DNA of 64,000 bases from Gramella sp. MAR_2010_147. GTDB taxonomy: Bacteria > Bacteroidota > Bacteroidia > Flavobacteriales > Flavobacteriaceae. The notes below the pieces were generated by a model. That model was given only the letters and a program-made list of their open reading frames with translations. It was not told the DNA's origin and did not search any database. This document shows positions 51,056 to 61,055 of the stretch, one piece after another. The translations under genes and the position numbers were made by a program. The DNA lies in assembly GCF_900105135.1 (NCBI RefSeq), contig NZ_LT629741.1:186001-250000 (forward strand), given 5' to 3'. Numbering within the stretch: the first letter of the stretch is position 1; each line of letters begins with the position of its first letter.

Positions 51056-52489
51056 ATGCAAAAACCCCGTTTAAAGTTTTGGGATATCTGGAACATGAGT
51101 TTCGGATTCCTGGGTATTCAGTTTGGTTTCGCTCTACAGGGCTCTACCATGTCTCGTATATTCGAAACATTAGGTGCTGAAAAGGACAATATCCCGTTAT
51201 TATGGATCGCTGCACCTTTGGCAGGACTCATCGTGCAACCCATTATTGGATATTTAAGTGATAATACCTGGCACAAAAACCTGGGTAGAAGAAGACCTTT
51301 CTTTCTATTGGGAGCTATTTTAAGCTCGATTGCTTTACTATTGATGCCTTATTCTTCTGCGGTATGGATGGCCGCCGGCCTATTACTGGTTCTGGATGCC
51401 TCCATTAATATTTCTATGGAACCATTTAGAGCTCTGGTGGCAGATAAGTTGCCAGAATCGCAAAGAAGTTACGGCTTCGTTATTCAAACCCTCATTATTG
51501 GTATAGGAACCTGGGTAGCCAGTAACCTGCCAAAATTTATGAATAATGTACTGGATATTAGTAACGAAGCAGCTCCGGGAGTCGTTCCTGAGTCTGTAAA
51601 GGTTGCTTTTATCGTTGGAGCCGTGGTATTTATTGGCTCTATTCTGGTTACCATCTTTACTACGAAGGAGTATACTCCTGAAGAGATGAAAAAATTTGAT
51701 CCGGATTCTGAAGAAGAAAAAGACCAGGGTATGTTGAAGACCATTCTCGGTACGTACGCCTTGATGCCTAAGATCATGAAAAAATTAGGAGTCGTACAGT
51801 TCTTCTCCTGGTTCGCATTTTTTGCCATGTGGACGTTGGCTAATCCAGCGCTAACAAGCCATATCTATAATGCTCCAAAACCACAAATAGAAGAATTCGC
51901 ACAATTAGATGCAGAGGGAAATATTCAGTACGATGCAGATCGTGTAATTCTTTTTCAGGATGATCAGGCAAGACTGGCATATTCTGAACAGGATAAAAGT
52001 TATAATGAAGCTAGTGACGATGTAGGTTCCAAAATGGGGATTTATGGCTTGTCTTCCATGGCTTTCGCACTCTTACTAACCTTTTATACTTCCAGATTTG
52101 CTATAAACAGAAAAATCGTGCATATGGGAAGTTTAATTCTGGGCGGAGCAGGTTTTCTACTCATGTTTTTTATTCCCGGCGATCCCGACATGTTGTATGT
52201 CTCCTTTATTCTGATTGGATTTGCCTGGGGAAGCATCCTTTCCATGCCATATGCCATGCTTTCCAGTTCTGTAGAATCCAGTAAAATGGGATTAATGATG
52301 GGGGTTTTCAATATGTTTATTGTAGTACCACAAATAATCGCAGCATTAGGAGGAGTCGTATTCCTGCAGCGTTTAATTGGCGAGGAATCTATACATGCGA
52401 TGACGGTTGCTGGTATTTTCTTATTACTGGCAGCATTTTCAAACTTATTAATAACCGATAGAAAAGCGATAAAATATGACCCAGCATAA
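51056..52489 (+). CDS. Maltose/sucrose-type MFS transporter (GPH/SLC45-like)
   Basis: An inner-membrane transporter of about 477 residues with 12 helices. LKFWDIWNMSFGFLGIQFGFALQ starts helix 1 (shown here in family form: FGFLGIQFGFALQ), and the cytoplasmic loop GRRRPFFLLGA is the R-x-G-R-R type signature of the SLC45/sucrose-H+ symporter group. A periplasmic insert lies around residues 275-330. ATG 51056 is preferred over an in-frame GTG at 51026. Next to a GH65 phosphorylase and pgmB, the substrate is most likely maltose (or maltodextrin) imported with protons. It overlaps or abuts the pgmB start. Confidence 0.9.
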   Translation: MQKPRLKFWDIWNMSFGFLGIQFGFALQGSTMSRIFETLGAEKDNIPLLWIAAPLAGLIVQPIIGYLSDNTWHKNLGRRRPFFLLGAILSSIALLLMPYSSAVWMAAGLLLVLDASINISMEPFRALVADKLPESQRSYGFVIQTLIIGIGTWVASNLPKFMNNVLDISNEAAPGVVPESVKVAFIVGAVVFIGSILVTIFTTKEYTPEEMKKFDPDSEEEKDQGMLKTILGTYALMPKIMKKLGVVQFFSWFAFFAMWTLANPALTSHIYNAPKPQIEEFAQLDAEGNIQYDADRVILFQDDQARLAYSEQDKSYNEASDDVGSKMGIYGLSSMAFALLLTFYTSRFAINRKIVHMGSLILGGAGFLLMFFIPGDPDMLYVSFILIGFAWGSILSMPYAMLSSSVESSKMGLMMGVFNMFIVVPQIIAALGGVVFLQRLIGEESIHAMTVAGIFLLLAAFSNLLITDRKAIKYDPA

Positions 52490-52490
52490 A

Positions 52491-53156
52491 ATGAATAGTG
52501 ATAAAGCATTCATATTCGATCTGGATGGTGTGATCGTAGATACCGCCAAATTTCATTTTCTGGCCTGGAGAAAACTGGCCAATGATCTTGGATTTGATTT
52601 TACCGAAGAGCAGAATGAGCAATTAAAAGGGGTAAGCCGAATAGAATCATTAAAGAAAATTCTGAAATGGGGAAATATGGAGCTTTCCGAAGAAGAATTT
52701 AATTCACAAATGGCGCGTAAGAATGAAAATTACCTCTCTTGTGTGGATGAAATGGATAATGCGGAAATTCTGCCGGGTGTATCTAAAGTGTTTGAATATT
52801 TGATGGAACACAATATTCCGTTTGCATTAGGTTCGGCTAGTAAAAATGCCAGAACGATTTTAAAAAAAATTGATCTGTATAAAAAGTTTGATGCTATTGT
52901 AGACGGTACAGATGTAAGCAAGGCAAAACCAGATCCAGAAGTGTTCCTTATAGCGGCTGAAAAACTGAATACAGCTCCTGAAAATTGTGTGGTATTTGAA
53001 GATTCGGTCGCCGGAGTACAGGCAGCAAATGCGGGAAAAATGACCAGTATAGGAATTGGTGATCAAAAAGTGCTGCATGAAGCAGACTATATTTTTAGCG
53101 ATTTCACAGAGATTGATATAGAGTTTATTAAAAAATTATTGAGAAAAGAGAAGTAA
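52491..53156 (+). CDS. pgmB: Beta-phosphoglucomutase
   Basis: A HAD-superfamily mutase of about 221 residues. FDLDGVIVDTAKFHFLAWRK holds the phosphorylated aspartate and the cap-domain start, ALGSASKN the second motif, and FEDSVAGVQAANAG the metal-binding acidic motif. It converts beta-glucose-1-phosphate (from inverting GH65 phosphorylase) to glucose-6-phosphate. ATG 52491 follows the transporter stop by one base; an in-frame ATG at 52476 would overlap it by 14 bases. The stop overlaps the next ATG (TAATG). The pairing with GH65 is diagnostic of the maltose phosphorolysis route. Confidence 0.94.
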   Translation: MNSDKAFIFDLDGVIVDTAKFHFLAWRKLANDLGFDFTEEQNEQLKGVSRIESLKKILKWGNMELSEEEFNSQMARKNENYLSCVDEMDNAEILPGVSKVFEYLMEHNIPFALGSASKNARTILKKIDLYKKFDAIVDGTDVSKAKPDPEVFLIAAEKLNTAPENCVVFEDSVAGVQAANAGKMTSIGIGDQKVLHEADYIFSDFTEIDIEFIKKLLRKEK

Positions 53157-55462
53157 TGAATCAGGATTATATAAAACCGGACGAATGGTCCATTATTGAA
53201 GAAGAGTTTGATGCAGGAAGAGTGAAATCTTCTGAAAGTCTATTTAGTATAGGAAATGGAGCGATGGGCCAGAGGGCCAATTTTGAGGAACAATATTCCG
53301 GTCCCAGTTTTCTGGGAAGCTATATAGGCGGAGTTTATTATCCGGATAAAACCAAAGTGGGCTGGTGGAAGAACGGTTATCCGGAATATTTTGCAAAGGT
53401 TTTGAACGCTCCAAACTGGATTGGGATTAATGTTTTTGTAAATGAAGAGGCTTTAGATCTAAATACTTGCGAGAAAGTGACCAATTTCCGTAGAGAACTG
53501 AATATGAAAGAAGGTTTCCTTGCCAGGTCTTTTGAAGCAACTTTACCAAATGGAACAGAAGTAGAGGTGAAAGCTGTGCGATTTCTGTCTATTGTAGATG
53601 ATGAACTGGGTGCAATTAAGTTTGAAGTAACACCATTAAATTTAGATGCTACGGTTCGTTTTGACCCTTATCTGGATGGAAGTATTACCAATACCGATGC
53701 TAATTGGGAAGAACGTTTCTGGGAAACACTGGAAGTAAAGTCAGAAAACGATCGTGGATTTTTAGTTTCTAAAACACTAAAAACCGAATTTCATGTTGGG
53801 ACTTATATGCAATCTGAAGTTTTTCTGAATAGCAAAAAGGAAGATGTATCTCCGGAAGTAAAAACCGATGAAGACCGACTTTCATTTTCTTATTCAGTAA
53901 AGACTAATCAGGGGGAAACGGCATCGATCATAAAATATGCCGGGTATGTAACCGATATGAACCATCAAAAAGCGGATTTAATTTCGGCCTCGGCAAGGGT
54001 TCTGGATAAAGCTTTGAGTAAAGGTTTTGATCAACTTAAAAAAGAACAAAAAGAAGCCTGGGCGGCGATCTGGGAAATGGCAGATATTACCATTTCCGGA
54101 GATGTAAAAGCGCAGCAGGGAATCCGTTTCAATATTTTTCAGCTGAATCAAACTTATTTAGGTAAAGACAAAAGACTGAACATTGGCCCAAAAGGATTTA
54201 CCGGAGAGAAATATGGCGGTAGTACCTATTGGGATACCGAAGCTTACTGTATCCCTTTCTATATGGCGACAAAAGATCAGGAAGTTGCCAGGAAACTACT
54301 TACATACAGGCATCATCATTTAGAGAAAGCCAAAGAGAACGCAGATAAACTTGGATTTGCCAACGGAGCGGCATTATATCCTATGGTGACCATGAACGGT
54401 GAAGAAAGTCATAATGAGTGGGAAATCACTTTTGAGGAGATTCATAGAAATGGAGCCATGGTTTTTGCCATTTATAATTACGTACGTTATACAGGTGATT
54501 TCAGCTATATTCCTGAAAAAGGACTTGAGGTTATGATCGCTATTGCCAGGTTCTGGTATCAGAGAGCAAATTTCAGTAAAGACAAGAATAAATATGTGAT
54601 CCTGGGGGTTACCGGGCCTAATGAATATGAAAACAATGTTCATAATAACTGGTACACAAATTATATAGCCAAGTGGTGTATTGAATATTGTCTGCAAATG
54701 ATAGACAAGGTAAAAGATGGATATAAAGATGACTACCAGCGTGTGATGGGACTTACCTCTTTAAATGAAGGAGAGCTATCAAAATGGAAAGAAGTTGCCG
54801 AAGAAATGTATTTCCCATATTCAGAGGAATATGGAGTGTATCTTCAGCAGGATGGATTTCTTGATAAAGAGATCGTTCCGGTAGCTGAACTGGATAAGAA
54901 ACAACGCCCTATTAACCAGAAATGGAGCTGGGACAGAATTTTAAGGTCCTGTTATATCAAACAAGCCGATGTGTTGCAGGGCTTTTACTTTTTTGAAGAT
55001 CATTTCAGTAAGGAAGAGCTTGAGAAACATTTTGACTTCTACGAACCACTTACGGTACATGAATCTTCACTTTCTCCTTGTGTACATAGTATTCAGGCTG
55101 CTTTACTGGGAAGAATGGAACAGGCTTATGAATTTTACGTAAGAACCTCAAGATTGGATCTTGACGATTATAACAAGGAAGTGGAGCAGGGTTGTCATAT
55201 CACCAGTATGGCGGGAACCTGGATGAGTATTGTAGAAGGTTTCGGTGGAATGAGGGTAGAAGAAGATCAACTTTCCTTTAAACCTCAAATTCCGGAACAA
55301 TGGAAAGCCTATTCTTTTAAGGTGAATTTCCGCGACAGAATTTTAAAAGTGGATGTATCTGCAGGTAAAACAGAGTTTTCTCTGGAAGGGGAAAATTCTA
55401 TAGAAATTCTTGTAAATGGAAAAAAACTGGAAGTTTTACCGAATACACGGGTAAGTGCTTAA
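53156..55462 (+). CDS. GH65 maltose phosphorylase
   Basis: A 768-residue GH65 enzyme. The N-terminal beta-sandwich (EEEFDAGRVKSSESLFSIGNGA region), the (alpha/alpha)6 catalytic barrel and the C-terminal domain are all present. The general-acid glutamate is E490 in TGPNEYENNVHNNWYTN; the phosphate-binding HESSLSPCVHS lies downstream. It splits maltose and phosphate to glucose and beta-glucose-1-phosphate. Trehalose or kojibiose specificity is not excluded, but pgmB, alpha-amylases and susCD argue for maltose. It is followed by a strong hairpin terminator, so the two GH13 genes downstream may be less expressed or separately started. Confidence 0.93.
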   Translation: MNQDYIKPDEWSIIEEEFDAGRVKSSESLFSIGNGAMGQRANFEEQYSGPSFLGSYIGGVYYPDKTKVGWWKNGYPEYFAKVLNAPNWIGINVFVNEEALDLNTCEKVTNFRRELNMKEGFLARSFEATLPNGTEVEVKAVRFLSIVDDELGAIKFEVTPLNLDATVRFDPYLDGSITNTDANWEERFWETLEVKSENDRGFLVSKTLKTEFHVGTYMQSEVFLNSKKEDVSPEVKTDEDRLSFSYSVKTNQGETASIIKYAGYVTDMNHQKADLISASARVLDKALSKGFDQLKKEQKEAWAAIWEMADITISGDVKAQQGIRFNIFQLNQTYLGKDKRLNIGPKGFTGEKYGGSTYWDTEAYCIPFYMATKDQEVARKLLTYRHHHLEKAKENADKLGFANGAALYPMVTMNGEESHNEWEITFEEIHRNGAMVFAIYNYVRYTGDFSYIPEKGLEVMIAIARFWYQRANFSKDKNKYVILGVTGPNEYENNVHNNWYTNYIAKWCIEYCLQMIDKVKDGYKDDYQRVMGLTSLNEGELSKWKEVAEEMYFPYSEEYGVYLQQDGFLDKEIVPVAELDKKQRPINQKWSWDRILRSCYIKQADVLQGFYFFEDHFSKEELEKHFDFYEPLTVHESSLSPCVHSIQAALLGRMEQAYEFYVRTSRLDLDDYNKEVEQGCHITSMAGTWMSIVEGFGGMRVEEDQLSFKPQIPEQWKAYSFKVNFRDRILKVDVSAGKTEFSLEGENSIEILVNGKKLEVLPNTRVSA

Positions 55463-55468
55463 AATCTC

Positions 55469-55502
55469 AAAGGCTTCCTTAGCACTAAGGAAGCCTTTTT
55501 TT
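55469..55502 (+). terminator. Rho-independent terminator after the GH65 gene
   Basis: AAAGGCTTCCTTAG and CTAAGGAAGCCTTT form a perfect 14-bp stem with a 2-base loop, followed by TTTT. It sits 6 bases after the stop and 14 bases before the next gene, so it lies within the glucan operon. Confidence 0.85.
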
Positions 55503-55515
55503 AAATATTTATATT

Positions 55516-57375
55516 ATGAAAAATTTATTTTTAATTGCTTTTCTAATAACAGGATTTACTACCCTGGCTCAAATAGAAAGAGTAGAGCCACCAAACTGGT
55601 GGGTTGGATTTGAAGACTCTGACCTTCAATTAATGGTCTATGGCGATAACATCGGAAAATCAACGCCATCGATTGATTATAAGGGAGTGAGTATAGAGAA
55701 AGTAAATCAGGCTGATAGTCCGAATTACTTATTTATAGACCTTAAAATTTCCGAAGAAGCTAGCCCCGGCACTTTTAAAATAACTTTTGAATTGCCTGAT
55801 GGTTCTGAGGAAAAATATAATTATGAACTTAAAGCTCGAACCAAGCCTGCAGCAGACTATGTGGGTTTTGATAATTCTGATGCCGTATATCTAATTACTC
55901 CAGATCGTTTTGCCAATGGCGATACCTCAAATGATATTGATGAATCTTTGAATGAAAAAAGCATACATCGAAGTGATGATTATGCCCGTCATGGGGGTGA
56001 TATTAGAGGAATTATCAATCATTTAGATTATATCGATGAGATGGGCTTTACCGCAATTTGGTCTTCGCCGCTGCTTATAAATGATATGAACTCCGGGTCT
56101 TATCATGGGTATGCGATGACAGATTTTTACAGAGTAGATCCTCGTTTTGGAACGCTGGAAGAGTATAAAGAACTCGCGACGAAAGCGGATGAAAGAGGCA
56201 TTAAACTAATTATGGATCAGGTAGCGAATCATGCCGGGGTAGAGCATTGGTGGATGGACGATCTTCCGTTTAGTGACTGGGTTAACTACCAGGAGCGATA
56301 TGAGAATGGGAAGAAAATACCTCATTCTAATCATCAGAGAACCGCCAATATGGATCTGTATGCTTCCGAAGTTGATAAAAGCAGGTTGAGCGAAGGCTGG
56401 TTTGTAGATACCATGCCAGATCTGAATCAGCGGAATCCTCATATGGCACAATATCTTATTCAGAATAGCCTCTGGTGGATAGAAACTTTAGGCCTTGGTG
56501 GGATTCGTCAGGACACCTATCCTTATCCCGATAAGGCATTTATGAGCGATTGGGCGGGAGCGATCATGACCGAATATCCTAATTTTAATATTGTGGGTGA
56601 AGAGTGGAGTAATAATCCGTTACTCATCAGATACTGGCAGAATGGAGTGGATAATGGCTATGATTCCAATTTAAGGAGTACGATGGATTTTGCGATGCAG
56701 TCCAGAATTGTGCAGGGATTAAATGAGGAACCTGGCTGGGAGAAAGGGCTTCACCAATTATACGCCGGTCTTTCCAATGATTTTGCCTACGCTTCCCCTG
56801 AAAATATTATGATCTTCCCAGATAATCATGATATGAGCAGAATTTTTACACAGCTGAAAGAAGATATTCCCAATACAAAAATGGCTTTGAGTTATCTGCT
56901 GGTACTTCCCAGGATTCCTCAAATTTACTATGGAACAGAAATTCTGATGGAAAATACCGCCAAGCCTGGAGATCATGGTTTGATAAGAACAGATTTTCCT
57001 GGTGGTTGGGAGAACAGTGATGTGAATGCTTTTACAGGAGAAGGGCTTACTGATGATCAAAAAGCAATGCAATCTTTCCTGAAAACGATCCTGAATTATC
57101 GTAAAAACAGTGAGGCGATACGAGAGGGAGAAACCATCCATTTTGCTCCTGAAAATGGTATTTATCTAATATCCCGAATTTCAGAAGATGAAAAAGTGGT
57201 ATTAATTTTAAACAAAAATAATGAGCCGGTGGAATTGGATCTGGAGAGATTTAAGGAACTGGGACTTGAGGGAACGGCACTGAAGAACTTGATTTCAGGA
57301 GAAAAATTTGAATGGAAGAATACGCTTCAAATACCTGAAAGAGGTCCGTATTTATTTACGACAAAAACCAACTAA
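55516..57375 (+). CDS. GH13 cyclomaltodextrinase/neopullulanase (SusA-like)
   Basis: A 619-residue exported protein (signal MKNLFLIAFLITGFTTLAQ), with an N-terminal cyclomaltodextrinase immunoglobulin-like domain (about 20-110, VEPPNWWVGFEDSDLQLMVYG in part), the GH13 barrel (AVYLITPDRFANGD; DQVANHAGVEHWW; GIRQDTY with D333; VGEEW with E362; FPDNHD) and a C-terminal cyclomaltodextrinase domain. Family members cut maltodextrins, pullulan or cyclodextrins in the periplasm, the role of Bacteroides SusA. It starts 14 bases after the terminator loop of the GH65 gene; another GH13 gene follows 30 bases later. Confidence 0.93.
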   Translation: MKNLFLIAFLITGFTTLAQIERVEPPNWWVGFEDSDLQLMVYGDNIGKSTPSIDYKGVSIEKVNQADSPNYLFIDLKISEEASPGTFKITFELPDGSEEKYNYELKARTKPAADYVGFDNSDAVYLITPDRFANGDTSNDIDESLNEKSIHRSDDYARHGGDIRGIINHLDYIDEMGFTAIWSSPLLINDMNSGSYHGYAMTDFYRVDPRFGTLEEYKELATKADERGIKLIMDQVANHAGVEHWWMDDLPFSDWVNYQERYENGKKIPHSNHQRTANMDLYASEVDKSRLSEGWFVDTMPDLNQRNPHMAQYLIQNSLWWIETLGLGGIRQDTYPYPDKAFMSDWAGAIMTEYPNFNIVGEEWSNNPLLIRYWQNGVDNGYDSNLRSTMDFAMQSRIVQGLNEEPGWEKGLHQLYAGLSNDFAYASPENIMIFPDNHDMSRIFTQLKEDIPNTKMALSYLLVLPRIPQIYYGTEILMENTAKPGDHGLIRTDFPGGWENSDVNAFTGEGLTDDQKAMQSFLKTILNYRKNSEAIREGETIHFAPENGIYLISRISEDEKVVLILNKNNEPVELDLERFKELGLEGTALKNLISGEKFEWKNTLQIPERGPYLFTTKTN

Positions 57376-57405
57376 GAATTTATTAAAACGAAAAACCAGT
57401 TAATA

Positions 57406-58851
57406 ATGAAAAAATTTGCGTTGTTAATCATGATCTTCGGTTTGCTGATATCATGTAAAAATGAACCGAATAAAAACGAATCTACTGCGGAAGAGGCTAA
57501 AAAAGATAGTCTGGCACCGGTTAGTGATGAGATGATGGAAAGTGCTGTGATTTATGAAGCTAATATTCGGCAATATTCACCAGAAGGAACTTTTGATGCG
57601 TTCACAAAAGATATTCCGCAGTTAAAGGAACTTGGAGTAAAGGTGATCTGGCTTATGCCGATGTATCCAATTTCTGAAAAGAACAGAAAAGCAACTGGAG
57701 GAAAAGATGTGGAAGATATTGAAGATCCGGAGGAACGGAAGAAATATTTAGGGAGCTATTATTCTATTTCAGATTATTCTGCCGTAAATCCTGAGCATGG
57801 AAACATGGAAGATTTTGATGAGCTGGTAGAAACTGCTCACGAGAATGGGATATATGTTATTTTAGATTGGGTTGCTAACCATACGGGTTGGGATCACGCC
57901 TGGATCACCGAACATCCTGAATACTACACAAAAGGAAAAGATGGTGAAATTACAGATCCTATTAACGAGGAAACCGGAGAGCCCTGGGGTTGGACAGATG
58001 TTGCTGACCTGAATTTTGAAAATGAGGAAATGCGCCAGAAGATGATCGAAGAAATGTTATTTTGGGTTAAAGAACACGATATTGATGGGTTTAGAGCCGA
58101 TGCTGCACACTCGGTTCCTACAGATTTCTGGGAGTCGGCAGCGAAGACTTTGAATGATGAAAAACCTTTGATTATGCTGGCAGAAGCTCAGGATCCTAAA
58201 GATCTTTTTCATAATGCCTTTGAAATGGGGTACAACTGGGAAGGTCATCATTTAATGAATAGTATCGCCAAAGGAGAAAAGAATGCGAAAGACTGGGATG
58301 ATTATATGAAAAAGATTGATTCTACTTTCCAGGATGATGATTTTCTAATGAACTTCGTGACCAATCACGATGAAAACTCATGGGCAGGAACGGTTAGAGA
58401 ACGAATGGGAGATGCTTCCGAAGCTATGCTGGCAATGAGTTATACCATTCCGGGAATGCCATTGATCTACAGTGGGCAGGAGTACGATATGGATAAACGA
58501 TTATTGTTTTTTGAAAAAGATACCATTCCAAAGACTAAAGGGAAGGTATATCCCCTTTTGGAAAAACTGGGTAAGTTGAAGAATTCAAACTCTGCGTTGA
58601 ACGGTGGTAAAAATGCTGCCTCTTATACGGCAATTAATAATTCTGCTGAAGAACAGCTTCTTGCTTTTAAAAGGGAAAAAAATGGAGAGACATTGTATTA
58701 TGTAGCAAATATGACTGGTAAACCACTAACATTTACTACGAAAGTAGAAGGTGATTTTATTGACTATATGAACGATGCTGAAATTTCTATTTCAAGTGAG
58801 CAGGAAATGAATTTTGAGCCATGGGAGTACAAAATTTTGATAAATAAGTAA
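57406..58851 (+). CDS. GH13 alpha-amylase lipoprotein
   Basis: A 481-residue lipoprotein (signal MKKFALLIMIFGLLISC, C17). GH13 regions: DWVANHTGWDHAW, GFRADAAH with nucleophile D232, MLAEAQDP with acid/base E260, and NFVTNHDENS. It is smaller than the SusA-like enzyme and lacks an N-terminal sugar-binding domain. It could be a periplasm-facing or surface glucosidase or amylase acting on maltodextrins. A hairpin terminator follows. Two lipoprotein GH13 enzymes in this locus (this one and 42433) suggest division of labour between long and short substrates. Confidence 0.91.
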   Translation: MKKFALLIMIFGLLISCKNEPNKNESTAEEAKKDSLAPVSDEMMESAVIYEANIRQYSPEGTFDAFTKDIPQLKELGVKVIWLMPMYPISEKNRKATGGKDVEDIEDPEERKKYLGSYYSISDYSAVNPEHGNMEDFDELVETAHENGIYVILDWVANHTGWDHAWITEHPEYYTKGKDGEITDPINEETGEPWGWTDVADLNFENEEMRQKMIEEMLFWVKEHDIDGFRADAAHSVPTDFWESAAKTLNDEKPLIMLAEAQDPKDLFHNAFEMGYNWEGHHLMNSIAKGEKNAKDWDDYMKKIDSTFQDDDFLMNFVTNHDENSWAGTVRERMGDASEAMLAMSYTIPGMPLIYSGQEYDMDKRLLFFEKDTIPKTKGKVYPLLEKLGKLKNSNSALNGGKNAASYTAINNSAEEQLLAFKREKNGETLYYVANMTGKPLTFTTKVEGDFIDYMNDAEISISSEQEMNFEPWEYKILINK

Positions 58852-58871
58852 TTAAAGTCATAATTATTTGC

Positions 58872-58898
58872 AAAAAGCCACTTGATTGTGGCTTTTTT
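58872..58898 (+). terminator. Rho-independent terminator after the GH13 genes
   Basis: AAAAAGCCAC and GTGGCTTTTT form a perfect 10-bp stem around TTGATT, followed by further T residues. It separates the glucan genes from pfkA. Confidence 0.85.
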
Positions 58899-58912
58899 TA
58901 TTAGTTATTAAC

Positions 58913-58926
58913 CGAAAACGTTTTAG
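58913..58926. promoter_or_regulatory. LacI-type operator before pfkA
   Basis: CGAAAACGTTTTAG shares the first 12 bases of the 14-base core of the sus/lacI palindrome (CGAAAACGTTTTCG) and lies 50 bases before the pfkA ATG, after the terminator of the GH13 genes. Regulation of pfkA-gapA by the neighbouring LacI protein is inferred. Confidence 0.6.
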
Positions 58927-58976
58927 TTTTTTCCGAAATTAGGTTATCGCTTTGAAAGAGTTTAGTTTTGAGGTAA

Positions 58977-59963
58977 ATGGTTGAAAATATAAGAAATATC
59001 GCAGTTCTAACCTCCGGAGGAGACGCTCCGGGAATGAATGCTGCAATAAGGGCAGTTGTACGTGCCTGTTCATTCTATAACCTGGAATGTACCGGTATTT
59101 TCAGGGGTTATCAGGGACTTATCGAAGCTGATTTTGAATCTCTGGATGCGCGTTCGGTTAGAAATATAATCAATAAAGGTGGAACTTTTCTAAAATCTAC
59201 ACGTTCCAGGGAGTTTCAAACAAAGGAAGGAAGGAAGAAAGCTTTCGAAAACCTAAAAGCTAATAATGTGGATGCATTAATAGTGATTGGTGGAGACGGT
59301 ACTTTTACCGGTGCTCAGCTTTTCAGTAAAGAATTTGGCTTTCCTACCGTGGGGATTCCTGCTACCATAGATAATGATATCAATGGCACAGATTATACCC
59401 TGGGCTACGATACCGCTTTGAACACGGTGGTAGAAGCAATAGATAAGATTCGTGATACCGCCAGTTCACACAACCGGCTTTTCCTGGTAGAAGTCATGGG
59501 GCGTGATGCTGGAGATATCGCTTTAAATAGCGGTATTGGTGCCGGAGCTGAAGAAATTTTGATTCCAGAAGAAAATCTCGGAGTTGAAAGATTGCTGGAT
59601 TCTCTGAGAAAAAGTAAAAAATCTGGAAAGACCTCTAGCATTATTGTGGTTGCTGAAGGAGATAAAAGTGGAAAGAACATTTTTGAGCTGGCTTCGTATA
59701 TTGAAGAGAATATGGATGAATATGAGGTAAGGGTTTCAGTACTTGGCCATATTCAGCGAGGTGGATCTCCAAGTTGCTTTGATCGTGTGCTGGCCAGTAA
59801 ACTAGGCGTTGGAGCAGTAGAAGCTTTAATGAAGAACCAGTCTGAAATTATGATTGGAATACACCACCAAAAGGTAGTACATGTAGATCTTACCGCCGCT
59901 ATTAATGGTGATGCTAAATTAGATAAAGAATTACGAAGGGTGGCAGACATCACTTCGGTATAA
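58977..59963 (+). CDS. pfkA: 6-phosphofructokinase
   Basis: A 328-residue ATP-dependent PFK. VLTSGGDAPGMNAAIRAVVR is the ATP/substrate loop, IGGDGTFTGA the next, GIPATIDNDINGTDYTLG the catalytic region (the aspartate in TIDND), and EVMGRDAGDIA the fructose-6-phosphate site. It performs the committed step of glycolysis in the cytosol. The next gene is gapA, 16 bases downstream. Its promoter region carries a LacI-type operator at 58913, unusual for a housekeeping gene and linking it to the maltose locus. Confidence 0.95.
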   Translation: MVENIRNIAVLTSGGDAPGMNAAIRAVVRACSFYNLECTGIFRGYQGLIEADFESLDARSVRNIINKGGTFLKSTRSREFQTKEGRKKAFENLKANNVDALIVIGGDGTFTGAQLFSKEFGFPTVGIPATIDNDINGTDYTLGYDTALNTVVEAIDKIRDTASSHNRLFLVEVMGRDAGDIALNSGIGAGAEEILIPEENLGVERLLDSLRKSKKSGKTSSIIVVAEGDKSGKNIFELASYIEENMDEYEVRVSVLGHIQRGGSPSCFDRVLASKLGVGAVEALMKNQSEIMIGIHHQKVVHVDLTAAINGDAKLDKELRRVADITSV

Positions 59964-59967
59964 TTAA

Positions 59968-60978
<1,011 letters not shown>

Positions 60979-60996
60979 TATTTTTTAAATCTACAG

Positions 60997-61025
60997 CATA
61001 CGGTTGGGAACAACCGGCTGTATGT
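60997..61025 (+). terminator. Possible weak hairpin after gapA
   Basis: CATACGGTTG and CAACCG plus GTATG can pair around GGAA with a 3-base bulge. The following TTGTAAAG is not a real T run, so it may only attenuate transcription into the kinase gene. Confidence 0.4.
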
Positions 61026-61055
61026 TGTAAAGATTTAAATTAATCATTTGAACAC

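Noticed and set aside
58963..58970. TAGTTTTG as the -7 box of pfkA
   Set aside because: It matches the consensus but lies only 6 bases before the ATG with no proper -33 element, so a promoter there is not well supported.
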